From an uncultured Bacteroidota bacterium (lineage in GTDB: Bacteria > Bacteroidota > Bacteroidia > UKL13-3): a stretch of DNA of 15,936 nucleotides. The translations under genes and the position numbers were made by a program. Under the pieces are notes generated by a model. That model was given only the letters and a program-made list of their open reading frames with translations, was not told where the DNA came from and searched no databases. Location of the stretch: contig CAISTO010000035.1 in NCBI GenBank assembly GCA_903888395.1, forward strand, positions 1 to 15,936. The letters are read 5' to 3'. This document shows, in pieces, positions 1 to 8,365 of this stretch. Every line of letters begins with the position of its first letter. Within the stretch, counting starts at the first letter, position 1.

Positions 1-3000
1 TATTCAAGGTTTCTATTATAAGAGTGTAACAAAGCATTTCCTCTAAAAGCCAATTTAGTTCCAACATTAAAATTAATTGAATCTGGAATATTAGATTTTC
101 CGCCCAAAAACTTTTTATCTTCGGTATAAATTTCATTCAAATAAAAACGTTGTGGCTTTTTGTTTTTATCTAAATAGATATAATTTCCTTGGCCACGCAC
201 ATCCGTACGCCCATTTATTTTTAAGGTTACTTGCTCTATTTTATGATAATTTGTAATGGTATCAGCATTAATTTTTGCATTTAGCAATTCAAACATTTCA
301 GCATCTTTACCTATATCCACTTTACCGTTTTCAGGTAGTACCTTACTATCTACTATATTTATGTATGGTACTTTGGTAGCATGCATGATAAAATCTGATA
401 ATGCAATTTTTGTACTTGCACTTTTAAACGTTAAATTGTCTTGACCTTGTCGTTTAGATATTAAATAACTAGCCTGAGTTGAACTTTCTTCATGGGTTTT
501 TCCAATAAACTCCATGGTTTTGGGATCCATTTCCCAATGTAATTTTTCAAAACTACCTTCGTATAAATTATAAGCAAAATCGCTATTTATTTCATAAGGA
601 TTTAGGTAAGTAAAATCACCAAAACGCTTTTCTAAGTTGATATAAGCATTTGTTTTTTTAGTAACAAAAGCAACTTTGCTTGTATCTCCTGGCCAATATT
701 GACGAAAAATTGCATTTTTACTTAATATTTCCACAGGTTTTAATTCATACAAATCGGCTATTAATTCACCATCATCAATAGTCATAATTCCTTTTGCGTT
801 CATAGCCATAGGAGTTAAAATTAATACTCCTCTTAATTCAGCTTTTCCATTTGATATTTTTAAAGGTTCACCTTGGTTAAATATAAACATGGTATCTTGA
901 TAAGGAACCCAATGATTATATACACTTGATGAACTAGCAACTGTTGGATATAAATCTGTTTGATCATTTTTAAAATATTCACAATTGGCATTCATGCTAT
1001 CCAATAACAAGTTAAACCTATTGCTTTTTGACTTTGAAGACAAGTAAGAAATTATTCCATCGCCTATTAAACCTTCATTACTTAAACTTAAAGCAAATTG
1101 ACCTGTGCCTTTTCCCTTGTATAAATTATAACTAGAATTAAAGTCGTTTGGAATATAAAAACCCAATGATTTATCGGGCTGTAAATTTATTTCTTGTCGC
1201 ATATCTGGAACAATTCCATCGCTATACAACATTCCAGGTAATGCCAAAGTATATAAATTTAAATCACTTAAACTGTCTATTTTAAAAGGATCTACAGAAA
1301 AGTAAAACCTGTCTTGAACATAATTTCCTTGCTGTGTAGTTGGGTAATCATAATATACTTTTGAACCCACTTCACTTGTAAATTTGGGGTATCCAGGATA
1401 ATTTTTTCTACTACTTTTGTTATAAGGATAATCTATTTCTAATGTTCCATATATATTTTGAAGTACACTTTTTACATTGGCCAAATATCCCAAAGTATCA
1501 TCTTGATATAAAAATTTAAGTGAATCAACATTGTTTAGTCTTACATCAAATTTGGTGTAATCAAACGAAAAATTACTTCCATAAAAATCGGCCATACCCG
1601 CACGTAATTTACCGTTAAAATCAATGGTTCTGTTTTTCTTAATTGTTAAAATTTGTTCTTTTGGCGTTACTTCTACATTTTGTGAATCACTGAACTTAAA
1701 CTTACCAACTCCTTGAATAATCAAATCATTGTTGATTAAACTCAATGCAGCATTTGGAATTGCACTAATGATTGATTTAAAACTAATAGCATCATAATCT
1801 GTTCTTCCCATATGTGAGTTCACATAATCTTTCAGTTTTGTCTTAATAGTAACTGTTTTTAACTGTTCATTATAATTTAAAAAACCTCTATCATTTAACT
1901 CTATCATCATTATTTTTATATCGCTTAAATCACTCTTGTGATAAGTAGCATAAGACTCAATATTGAATGAAGTTATTTTATATTTTTCACAATAAGTTTT
2001 TATGCGTTGCAATGGATTATAATCCAACATTCCTTGTAATCTTTCATAAATAATATCTCTAAAATAATTGATTGATTGAAATTTTGCTGGATCATCTCCA
2101 GCTATGTTATTTAAATCAATTTTCGGATTATTAACATTCCATTGTAGTTCATCTACATAAAACTCTAAATTGTGAAAATAATCAACAAATGGAGCGGCAC
2201 TTATTCCCATTTTTTTATCACGGTACAAGCTTATTTTATCTTCATTTACCAAATAAGTAAACTTCAATTGTGGATGAAAAATAGAGTCTTTATCTAAAAA
2301 AATTGTCAGCTCTACTTTATCATTTGTAATTTTATTATCGCGCATAAAAAACTCATCACTGGCAATTCGCATCACAGGTTTATTTTTAAAATAAAAATAC
2401 AATTCAGCTTTTTGATTATCCGAGCTTTTACCTACTACCAATGCACCTTTTAATCCAAAACCACCTTTATATTTTGCTTTGCCATAAGTAATTCCACTAA
2501 ATGTTTGCGAGGTGCTTTCAAACTGCGGATAAATTGATTTATTTCCTTGGTTACTTCCTAATGGTTTGTCATAAACTTTTCCCATTACAGGCTCTTTAAA
2601 TCTATCTTTATAAGTAAGCATGGCGCTATCTGCAGTCATTAAACCATCGTATAAATTAATGGAGTAATTATTCAATTTTGCAAATACTCGCGCTGTATCT
2701 AAACCCACTCTCGACCAATCTACTTTTCCACCCTTGCCCACAAACTGATTTGTACCTGCATAATACTTTCCATTTGTTCTTAAAATTTCAAATGTATCTC
2801 CAGGTGTATAACATATTAAATCTAAATTTTTAAAAATAAAAGTAGCTTGTCCTTCCATTTTTAAATCCACATCAGCAGCGTTACAAATCCAAACCGAAGT
2901 TCCCATTTTAAGCATTACATTATCGGCAAATACGTTTTTGGAAACATTTAAAAATCTTTTAAATTCCTCAGAATTTTTCTTCAAAGCACCCGCTAAAGTT

Positions 3001-3341
3001 TTTTGCCAATTGTCAAATTTTACTAATTGATTATTAGCCACCAATGCATTGATTGTTTGCATGTAAAAATAAAATTCTGTACTTGGTTGCATTTGTTTTT
3101 GAAGCATTTCATTACAAAGCTTTACCATTTGCTGCTTTTGCGGCAAACTGAATTTTCCAGTATTATAATTTGCTGAAAAAATTTCTGCTTCATCTTTTGC
3201 ATCGCTTTTACCGCTTCGCATAAACGATTCAAATTCGCTTATAAAAACATTGGGGTCGTAAGAGAAACTTGTTGGACGTTGGGCTAATAAATTAGTGTTT
3301 GATAAAATGTATAAAAGCGCAATAAATATGGTTTTTTTCAT
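1..3341 (-). CDS. Very large exported protein of unknown function (3' end outside window)
   Basis: Open from an ATG at 3341 to the window edge with no stop, giving at least 1113 residues. The N-terminus (MKKTIFIALLYILSNTNLLA, then Q) is a clear Sec signal peptide with cleavage after residue 20, so the protein is exported. The next 120 residues look helical; the rest alternates aromatic and polar residues and is rich in Asn, Tyr, Asp and Gly, as in beta-rich surface or periplasmic proteins. Glycine-rich stretches such as GLIGDGIISYL (near residue 757) and NPYEINSDFAYNLYEG (from residue 914) look like conserved family blocks. I see no catalytic motif, lipobox or long membrane segment. I do not recognise the family; an envelope-assembly or beta-solenoid protein is possible but unproven. 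It lies downstream of the LD-carboxypeptidase gene on the same strand, separated by 197 bp almost filled with 7-bp repeats. Confidence 0.85.
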   Translation of the reverse strand, partial: MKKTIFIALLYILSNTNLLAQRPTSFSYDPNVFISEFESFMRSGKSDAKDEAEIFSANYNTGKFSLPQKQQMVKLCNEMLQKQMQPSTEFYFYMQTINALVANNQLVKFDNWQKTLAGALKKNSEEFKRFLNVSKNVFADNVMLKMGTSVWICNAADVDLKMEGQATFIFKNLDLICYTPGDTFEILRTNGKYYAGTNQFVGKGGKVDWSRVGLDTARVFAKLNNYSINLYDGLMTADSAMLTYKDRFKEPVMGKVYDKPLGSNQGNKSIYPQFESTSQTFSGITYGKAKYKGGFGLKGALVVGKSSDNQKAELYFYFKNKPVMRIASDEFFMRDNKITNDKVELTIFLDKDSIFHPQLKFTYLVNEDKISLYRDKKMGISAAPFVDYFHNLEFYVDELQWNVNNPKIDLNNIAGDDPAKFQSINYFRDIIYERLQGMLDYNPLQRIKTYCEKYKITSFNIESYATYHKSDLSDIKIMMIELNDRGFLNYNEQLKTVTIKTKLKDYVNSHMGRTDYDAISFKSIISAIPNAALSLINNDLIIQGVGKFKFSDSQNVEVTPKEQILTIKKNRTIDFNGKLRAGMADFYGSNFSFDYTKFDVRLNNVDSLKFLYQDDTLGYLANVKSVLQNIYGTLEIDYPYNKSSRKNYPGYPKFTSEVGSKVYYDYPTTQQGNYVQDRFYFSVDPFKIDSLSDLNLYTLALPGMLYSDGIVPDMRQEINLQPDKSLGFYIPNDFNSSYNLYKGKGTGQFALSLSNEGLIGDGIISYLSSKSKSNRFNLLLDSMNANCEYFKNDQTDLYPTVASSSSVYNHWVPYQDTMFIFNQGEPLKISNGKAELRGVLILTPMAMNAKGIMTIDDGELIADLYELKPVEILSKNAIFRQYWPGDTSKVAFVTKKTNAYINLEKRFGDFTYLNPYEINSDFAYNLYEGSFEKLHWEMDPKTMEFIGKTHEESSTQASYLISKRQGQDNLTFKSASTKIALSDFIMHATKVPYINIVDSKVLPENGKVDIGKDAEMFELLNAKINADTITNYHKIEQVTLKINGRTDVRGQGNYIYLDKNKKPQRFYLNEIYTEDKKFLGGKSNIPDSINFNVGTKLAFRGNALLHSYNRNLE

Positions 3342-3355
3342 TGGGTGCAAGATAA

Positions 3356-3402
3356 GAATTTTGATTTGTGATTTTTGAATTTTGATTTGTGAAATTTGAA
3401 TT
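3356..3402 (-). repeat. AT-rich 7-bp tandem array just upstream of the large exported-protein gene
   Basis: On the plus strand two 21-bp copies follow each other (3356-3376 and 3377-3397), both beginning GAATTTTGATTTGTGA, then a partial third copy. Each 21-mer is three 7-bp units: GAATTTT, GATTTGT, GATTTTT, then GAATTTT, GATTTGT, GAAATTT, GAATT. The unit consensus is GAWTTKT. The array ends 15 bp from the start codon at 3341, so it occupies the expected core promoter and 5' leader region of that gene. Confidence 0.85.
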
Positions 3403-3442
3403 ACTTGTTTTCCGTTGGCTAAAGCCGAACGGCAATTGATCT

Positions 3443-3547
3443 TTTGTCTATTGCAAATTGCCTATTGTCCATTGTCTATTGCCTATTGTCCATTGTCTAT
3501 TGTCTATTGTCCATTGCCAATTGCCAATTGCTCATTGCTCATTGTTC
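3443..3547 (-). repeat. 7-bp tandem array (GACAATR units on the minus strand) after the LD-carboxypeptidase gene
   Basis: On the plus strand ATTG occurs at 3450, 3457, 3464 and every 7 bp up to 3541: 14 consecutive units with no phase slip, preceded by a degenerate TTTG unit at 3443. The three variable bases are drawn from a small set (TCT, TCC, CCT, CCA, CTC). Read on the strand of the upstream gene the units are GACAATR, GGCAATR and GCAATTG. There are no spacers, so this is not a CRISPR array. The last unit overlaps the end of the LD-carboxypeptidase coding region and forms its stop codon. Confidence 0.95.
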
Positions 3548-4435
3548 AAAGTAAACCAAATTGTCATCAACGGAAATACTACAATTTTTACCTAAGTAAA
3601 CGCTTAAATTCAAGTTTTCGTGTCCGGCCGGAAAGCCATAAAATACAGGAAAATTATATTCTTGGACAGCTTCTTGAATAATTTCAAAACAAGATTTATT
3701 AAAAGCAAATGGCGCTGAATTTTCATTCATATCGTTCATTCCGCCCACTATTAAAGCTTTTAAATTTTTTAATTTTCCGGCACGTTTAAAGGTTTGCATC
3801 ATTCTATCTATGTGGTAAAAATATTCACCAATGTCTTCAATAAAAAGAATTTTATTGTCAAAATCTAAATCGCTATTACTTCCTAATAAACTGAATAAAA
3901 CAGAGAAATTTCCACCTACTAATTCACCCGAAACGGGTTTGTTTTTATTGAATGGGTGCTGCGCAAATTGAATAGCAATTGGATTACCAAATAATGCGTT
4001 TTTTAAACTTTCAATGGTTTCTGTATTAAAATATTTGCCTTGCATGGTAACGGGCATGCAACTATGCAATGTTGTAATTCCAAAGTTTTGATTAATATGA
4101 GCATGTAAAACAGTAACATCACTAAAGCCAACTATAATTTTAGGTTTCTGAATAAATTTTGTAAAATCTAATTGGTCTATAATTCTAACAGTTCCATAAC
4201 CTCCTCTTGCAATAATAATGGCATTTAATTCCTCATTATCCAATAGTTCTTGGAAAGCTTTTGCCCTTATTTCATCGCTACCCGCAAAGGCATTTTGCTG
4301 CGCAAACAATGATTCATTGACCAATACATTTAAACCCCAACTTTCAAAAATGTTTATTGCATTTTCAATCATTTCTTTATCTACATGCCTTGCTGTGGCT
4401 GCTATTGCAATGGTGCTTCCCTTCGTTAAAAACAT
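3539..4435 (-). CDS. ldcA: LD-carboxypeptidase (peptidase family S66, LdcA-type)
   Basis: 298 residues, normal for the S66 family, which removes the terminal D-alanine from murein tetrapeptides during peptidoglycan recycling, usually in the cytoplasm. There is no signal peptide here. The expected serine-glutamate-histidine catalytic set is visible: Ser105 in VGFSDVT, Glu200 in ILFIED and His272 in GFPAGH. Other family blocks are ARGGYGTVRI (residues 76-85) and SGELVGGNFSVL (169-180). The start is the ATG at 4435, giving the usual short lead into the first strand. The stop TGA at 3539-3541 is made by the first base-pairs of a 7-bp repeat array. The gene is divergent from the beta-barrel gene at 4569. 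The fold and active-site assignment are strong; substrate specificity is inferred from the family. Confidence 0.93.
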   Translation of the reverse strand: MFLTKGSTIAIAATARHVDKEMIENAINIFESWGLNVLVNESLFAQQNAFAGSDEIRAKAFQELLDNEELNAIIIARGGYGTVRIIDQLDFTKFIQKPKIIVGFSDVTVLHAHINQNFGITTLHSCMPVTMQGKYFNTETIESLKNALFGNPIAIQFAQHPFNKNKPVSGELVGGNFSVLFSLLGSNSDLDFDNKILFIEDIGEYFYHIDRMMQTFKRAGKLKNLKALIVGGMNDMNENSAPFAFNKSCFEIIQEAVQEYNFPVFYGFPAGHENLNLSVYLGKNCSISVDDNLVYFEQ

Positions 4436-4456
4436 GATTTATCAAGTTAATTTTTT

Positions 4457-4464
4457 CAAAAATA
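4457..4464 (-). promoter_or_regulatory. Candidate -7 element for the LD-carboxypeptidase gene
   Basis: On the minus strand the sequence TATTTTTG matches the Bacteroidota -7 consensus TAnnTTTG perfectly, 21 bp before the ATG at 4435. No TTTG lies 19 bp further upstream, so the -33 half is weak or absent. The call rests on the single box and its position. Confidence 0.4.
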
Positions 4465-4568
4465 GTTTTTTCAAAAGAATTAATTTGAGTTTATTCCTGA
4501 AAAAAAGTTTTAAATTAAAACCAATTAATTAATATTGATGTTTAAATAAAAAAAAATACTTGTAACCA

Positions 4569-5267
4569 ATGAAAAAGATACTACTTGCCATTTTAATTTC
4601 TATATTTTATTTGACACCTTTATTGGCTCAAATTGGTAAATTACAAATTGGCGTTCAAACAGGTTTTGCAAAACCTATAGGACAATTTGCAAGTGGTTTC
4701 GGTTTTTATCCTGATAATGGATATGCAACAATTGGAAGTAATTATAAGGTTTATGCAGAATATAGGGCAAAGGGAGTTTTATATTTTGGATTAAATTACA
4801 TCAATTTTTCCAACTCACTTGATGAAGGAAATTTGAGGTATGGATTTAATAATAGGTTTTCAACCAATAATGTAAAAATTGATGAAAAATCAAACACACA
4901 AGGAGTTTTAGGAGCTTTAATAATTAAAGGTACTGAAAATCCATTGTTTATAAAAGGTTATTTAGGAATGGGTTATTCCACATCTGCAAAATTTAGTGCC
5001 AAAAATACAATTGAATCCACTTCAGTTCTATCTTCCACCTCAGATTTAGGATTTGTTTCAGGAATTGGTATAGGTTTTTATGTGCCAATTTCAAATAAAT
5101 GGTTCATTGAATTGGAAGGTGACTATTTAACAAGTTATGCCAAACCAAAAAATATTACTTATCAAAATAATTTAAACAACGAAAGTGTAAATTTAGGTGA
5201 CATAAGCTACAACCAAACAGTAATCAATATCAATGTTGGAGTAGGTATTTTCTTGTTCAACGACTAA
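4569..5267 (+). CDS. Outer-membrane beta-barrel protein (porin-like family)
   Basis: 232 residues. A signal peptide (MKKILLAILISIFYLTPLLA, cleaved before Gln21) is followed by alternating hydrophobic and polar segments typical of short transmembrane beta-strands: KLQIGVQTGFAKPIG, YKVYAEYRAKGVLYFGLNYI, PLFIKGYLGMGYS, GFVSGIGIGFYVPI, KWFIELEGDYL and VININVGVGIFLF. It therefore probably forms a small, roughly eight-stranded barrel in the outer membrane. Function and ligand cannot be read from the sequence. The C-terminus is IFLFND rather than a terminal aromatic residue. It is first in a run of four plus-strand genes and divergent from the LD-carboxypeptidase gene. No Shine-Dalgarno sequence precedes the ATG, which is normal for the phylum. 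Confidence 0.82.
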   Translation: MKKILLAILISIFYLTPLLAQIGKLQIGVQTGFAKPIGQFASGFGFYPDNGYATIGSNYKVYAEYRAKGVLYFGLNYINFSNSLDEGNLRYGFNNRFSTNNVKIDEKSNTQGVLGALIIKGTENPLFIKGYLGMGYSTSAKFSAKNTIESTSVLSSTSDLGFVSGIGIGFYVPISNKWFIELEGDYLTSYAKPKNITYQNNLNNESVNLGDISYNQTVININVGVGIFLFND

Positions 5268-5315
5268 ATTCAAATATATAATTGACATATTATTTTTAGC
5301 GTTATAATTTATAAT

Positions 5316-5323
5316 TATATTCG
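5316..5323 (+). promoter_or_regulatory. Possible -7 element directly upstream of rpe
   Basis: TATATTCG differs from the consensus TAnnTTTG at one base and resembles the sucC -7 box. It ends only 4 bp before the first ATG, so initiation about 7 bp downstream would fall on the tandem ATGs. A T-rich stretch lies 19 bp upstream, but there is no TTTG. The evidence is weak. Confidence 0.28.
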
Positions 5324-5327
5324 CAGC

Positions 5328-5987
5328 ATGATGTCAAAACACTTAATAGCTCCTTCCATTCTTTCAGCCAACTTTGCGCAGCTTGGAAACGATATTGAAA
5401 TGATTAATAAAAGTGAAGCCGATTGGTTTCATGTAGATATTATGGATGGTGTTTTTGTTCCTAATATTTCATTTGGTTTTCCAATTATGAAATCGTTACA
5501 AAAACTAGCTACCAAAACTTTAGATGTTCATTTAATGATTGTTCAACCTGAACGTTATATCAATGATTTTAAAGATACTGGAGCAAATATTCTTTCCGTT
5601 CATTACGAAGCTTGTATACATTTACACAGAACCATTCATGCCATTAAAGAAGCAGGAATGAAAGCTGGTGTGGCTATCAATCCTCATACCTCTATTGATT
5701 TATTAAAGGATGTAATTGCCGATATAGATTTAGTGTGTATGATGAGTGTGAATCCAGGTTTTGGTGGACAAAAATTCATTGAAAATACCTATCAAAAATG
5801 TACTGATTTGAAAAATTTAATTCTTCAAAAAAACAGTCATTGCTTAATAGAAATTGATGGCGGTGTAAATGAAATAACCGCTCCAAAATTATTAGCAGCT
5901 GGCGCAAATGTATTGGTAGCAGGAAATTATGTTTTTTCATCAAAAAATCCTGTTGAAACAATAGCAAGTTTAAAAGCTTTGCAATAA
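5328..5987 (+). CDS. rpe: Ribulose-phosphate 3-epimerase
   Basis: 219 residues, the usual length for this cytoplasmic TIM-barrel enzyme, which interconverts ribulose 5-phosphate and xylulose 5-phosphate in the pentose phosphate pathway. Visible signatures are IAPSILSANF (residues 7-16), HVDIMDG (35-41) with His35 and the catalytic Asp37, DVHLM (66-70) with metal ligand His68, MMSVNPGFGGQKF (138-150) as the phosphate-binding loop, and EIDGGV (175-180) with the second catalytic Asp177. All expected metal and catalytic residues are intact. Two in-frame ATG codons stand in tandem (5328 and 5331), so the start is ambiguous by one residue. pdxA follows 65 bp downstream on the same strand. Confidence 0.96.
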   Translation: MMSKHLIAPSILSANFAQLGNDIEMINKSEADWFHVDIMDGVFVPNISFGFPIMKSLQKLATKTLDVHLMIVQPERYINDFKDTGANILSVHYEACIHLHRTIHAIKEAGMKAGVAINPHTSIDLLKDVIADIDLVCMMSVNPGFGGQKFIENTYQKCTDLKNLILQKNSHCLIEIDGGVNEITAPKLLAAGANVLVAGNYVFSSKNPVETIASLKALQ

Positions 5988-6052
5988 AATTTCTAGAAAT
6001 AATTGTTCTTCAAAAAACTTTTGTAATTTCACCCAATAATATTTCCCTAAAA

Positions 6053-7120
6053 ATGAATAAACTTCCTATCATTGGTATAACCATTGGCGATTTAAATTCA
6101 ATTGCTCCAGAAGTAGTAATAAAAACTTTAAGCGACCCTAGAATTTGCGACTATTGTATTCCTGTTATTTATGCTTCACCAAAAGTAATTGGCTTTTGGA
6201 AAAAGTTAGTGGGCATGCCCGATTTTTTTGTAAATATTATTAGAAATGTAGAACAAGTTCATACCAAAAAAGTAAATTTGGTTACTTGTTGGGAAGAAGA
6301 AGTTGAAATAAAAATTGGTGAAGCCAATGAAAATGGTGGCAAGTATGCTTTTAAAAGTTTAGAAATTGCAACACGTGATTTAAAAGATGGTAAAATTGAT
6401 GGATTAGTAACTGCTCCATTGAATAAAAATTTAGTAAATAGCGAATTACTTCCATTTAAAGGACATACAGAATATTTAGCTCATGAATTAAATAGTCATA
6501 ATTATTTGATGTTTTTAGTAAGTGAGAACCTGAAAATTGGTTTAGTAACCGGTCATGTTCCTATTAAAGAAGTGGCAGCAAAATTAACTACTGAAAATAT
6601 TTTAAAGAAAATAAAAACAATGAATGAGTCGTTGAAAAACGATTTCAATTGTCCAAAACCAAAAATAGCAGTGTTAGGTTTAAATCCGCATGCGGGCGAT
6701 AATGGTTTAATTGGAAATGAAGAAAAAACTATCATAATTCCAGCGGTTACCGCAGCACAATCAGAAGGAATTACCGCTTTTGGTCCTTATCCAGCAGATG
6801 GATTTTTTGGCTCAAAACAATATGAAAAATTTGATGGCGTTTTAGCCATGTATCACGATCAGGGTTTGATTCCATTTAAATCGTTTGCATTCAGTGATGG
6901 AGTAAATTACACTGCTGGACTTAAAATGGTAAGAACATCGCCCGACCATGGAACTGCATACGACATTGCTGGAAAAAACAAAGCTGATGAGAGTAGCATG
7001 AGAAACGCACTTTACTTAGCATTAGATATTATTACTAGAAGATCTGATAACGCAATTTTAAAAGCAAATCCGCTTGCTTTCCAACAGTTTAAACGTGAAC
7101 GTTTTAGAATGGATTTTTAA
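6053..7120 (+). CDS. pdxA: 4-hydroxythreonine-4-phosphate dehydrogenase
   Basis: 355 residues. PdxA oxidises 4-phosphohydroxythreonine with NAD in the DXP-dependent pyridoxal 5'-phosphate pathway, working with PdxJ in the cytoplasm. The three metal-binding histidines of the family are present: His168 in TGHVPI, His213 in NPHAGDNG and His268 in MYHDQGLIPFK. Other family blocks are TAPLNK (120-125), GHTEYLA (137-143) and RTSPDHGTAYDIAG (294-307). The N-terminal motif is unusual: residues 12-20 read GDLNSIAPE, where the family normally has GDPxGIGPE, so both inner glycines are replaced (Ser15, Ala18). Everything else looks functional. It sits between rpe and the desaturase gene, all on the plus strand with gaps of 65 and 83 bp, consistent with one transcript. 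Confidence 0.95.
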   Translation: MNKLPIIGITIGDLNSIAPEVVIKTLSDPRICDYCIPVIYASPKVIGFWKKLVGMPDFFVNIIRNVEQVHTKKVNLVTCWEEEVEIKIGEANENGGKYAFKSLEIATRDLKDGKIDGLVTAPLNKNLVNSELLPFKGHTEYLAHELNSHNYLMFLVSENLKIGLVTGHVPIKEVAAKLTTENILKKIKTMNESLKNDFNCPKPKIAVLGLNPHAGDNGLIGNEEKTIIIPAVTAAQSEGITAFGPYPADGFFGSKQYEKFDGVLAMYHDQGLIPFKSFAFSDGVNYTAGLKMVRTSPDHGTAYDIAGKNKADESSMRNALYLALDIITRRSDNAILKANPLAFQQFKRERFRMDF

Positions 7121-7203
7121 ACATTTTAAAACAATATTACATGATAACAGTTATTTTATAAAAAGAATAAATTGTTCATATTGCAAAACTTTTAAATAAA
7201 CTA

Positions 7204-8277
7204 ATGGCAAAAATAAAATTTGATAATAAAAATCCTGATTTCTTCAATGTATTAAAAGGCAGAGTTGAAGAATATTTTGAAACAAAAAATATAAAACAAA
7301 CTGGAAATTATAAGTTGTTTACTAAAACAGCAATTTTATTTTCTGTATTAATAGCATGTTATACCATTTTAGTATTTTTTACTCCAGCATCTAATATGCT
7401 TAGTGCTGCTATATGTGTAATATTAGGAATCAATTTTGCATCTATTGGTTTTAACATTATGCACGATGGTGCACATGGAAGTTATTCTACTAAAAAATGG
7501 GTCAATGAAATCATGAGCTTATCTCTTAATGTGTTAGGCGGAAGTAGTTATATGTGGAAATTAAAACACAATATTAACCACCATTCATATACTAATATTG
7601 AAGGCATGGATGATGATATTGATATCAAACCTTTTATCAGAGTTCATCCTGAGCAAGATGGAAAGTGGTTTCATCGTTTTCAACATATTTATAGTTTTTT
7701 ATTGTATGGTTTAACTTATTTATTTTGGATTTACTTTAACGATTTTAAAAAATATTTTGGAGGGCAAGTTTCCAAATTTGTTCCGTTGCGCAAAATGGAT
7801 TTAAAAGAACATTTTATATTTTGGACCACTAAAATTGTTTATGTCTTTTTATTTTTATTATTGCCTTTTTATTTTGCTGGCGTAGTAAAAACTTTGGTAG
7901 GTTATTCCATCGTAGTATTTGTAACTGGTTTAGTAATAGCTATTGTATTTCAATTGGCACATATAGTAGAAGACATGCCTTTTATTGATACCAATGGAAC
8001 ATCTCATAAAATAGAAACAGAATGGGCTATTCACCAAATTAATACCACAGCTGATTTTGCAACCAAAAGTAAAACCATGACATGGTTCATGGGTGGATTA
8101 AACTTTCAAGTTGAACATCATTTGTTCCCAAAAATTAGTCATGTTCATTATCCTCAAATTCACAAAATAGTAAAACAAGCTTGTAAAGAATTTGATGTAA
8201 ACTATCGTGAGTTTCCAACGGTAATTAGTGCTGTTCAATCGCACTTGTTACATTTAAAAGCCATGGGAGTGGCATAA
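7204..8277 (+). CDS. Membrane fatty-acid desaturase, front-end type histidine boxes
   Basis: 357 residues of the membrane di-iron desaturase family, which introduces cis double bonds into acyl chains. All three histidine boxes are visible: HDGAH (residues 87-91), HNINHH (122-127) and QVEHH (302-306). The glutamine opening the third box is typical of front-end or linoleoyl-CoA-type desaturases, but no cytochrome b5 domain is fused to either end, as is common in bacterial members. Hydrophobic segments lie near residues 42-60, 65-83, 161-178, 208-226 and 230-251, giving the usual paired helices around the active site. Chain length and position specificity cannot be read from sequence. It is the last gene of the plus-strand group and is followed 15 bp later by a strong terminator. 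Confidence 0.9.
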   Translation: MAKIKFDNKNPDFFNVLKGRVEEYFETKNIKQTGNYKLFTKTAILFSVLIACYTILVFFTPASNMLSAAICVILGINFASIGFNIMHDGAHGSYSTKKWVNEIMSLSLNVLGGSSYMWKLKHNINHHSYTNIEGMDDDIDIKPFIRVHPEQDGKWFHRFQHIYSFLLYGLTYLFWIYFNDFKKYFGGQVSKFVPLRKMDLKEHFIFWTTKIVYVFLFLLLPFYFAGVVKTLVGYSIVVFVTGLVIAIVFQLAHIVEDMPFIDTNGTSHKIETEWAIHQINTTADFATKSKTMTWFMGGLNFQVEHHLFPKISHVHYPQIHKIVKQACKEFDVNYREFPTVISAVQSHLLHLKAMGVA

Positions 8278-8292
8278 AAAATATTGAAAAAC

Positions 8293-8328
8293 AAAAAAGC
8301 CATTCGTTGATTATGAGTGGCTTTTTTT
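8293..8328 (+). terminator. Rho-independent terminator after the desaturase gene
   Basis: The arm AAAAAAGCCATTC pairs with GAGTGGCTTTTTT (one G-U pair) around a nine-base loop, followed by a T run to 8328. It ends the plus-strand group. Its left arm shares AAAAAGCCATTCGTT with the terminator at 9753. Confidence 0.85.
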
Positions 8329-8365
8329 ATGCATTTTAATTATAAACTTATTACAATTTTTGCAT

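Noticed and set aside
256..444. A 62-codon plus-strand frame at the left edge
   Set aside because: It is antisense to the large exported-protein gene, which remains open through this region.
3443..3547. CRISPR array
   Set aside because: The units are 7 bp, directly abutting and without unique spacers, and no cas genes are present.
3415..3681. An 88-codon plus-strand frame with repeating SIAYCPL-like residues
   Set aside because: Its repetitive half is the translation of the 7-bp array (three units make seven codons) and the rest is antisense to the LD-carboxypeptidase gene. It has no plausible protein character.
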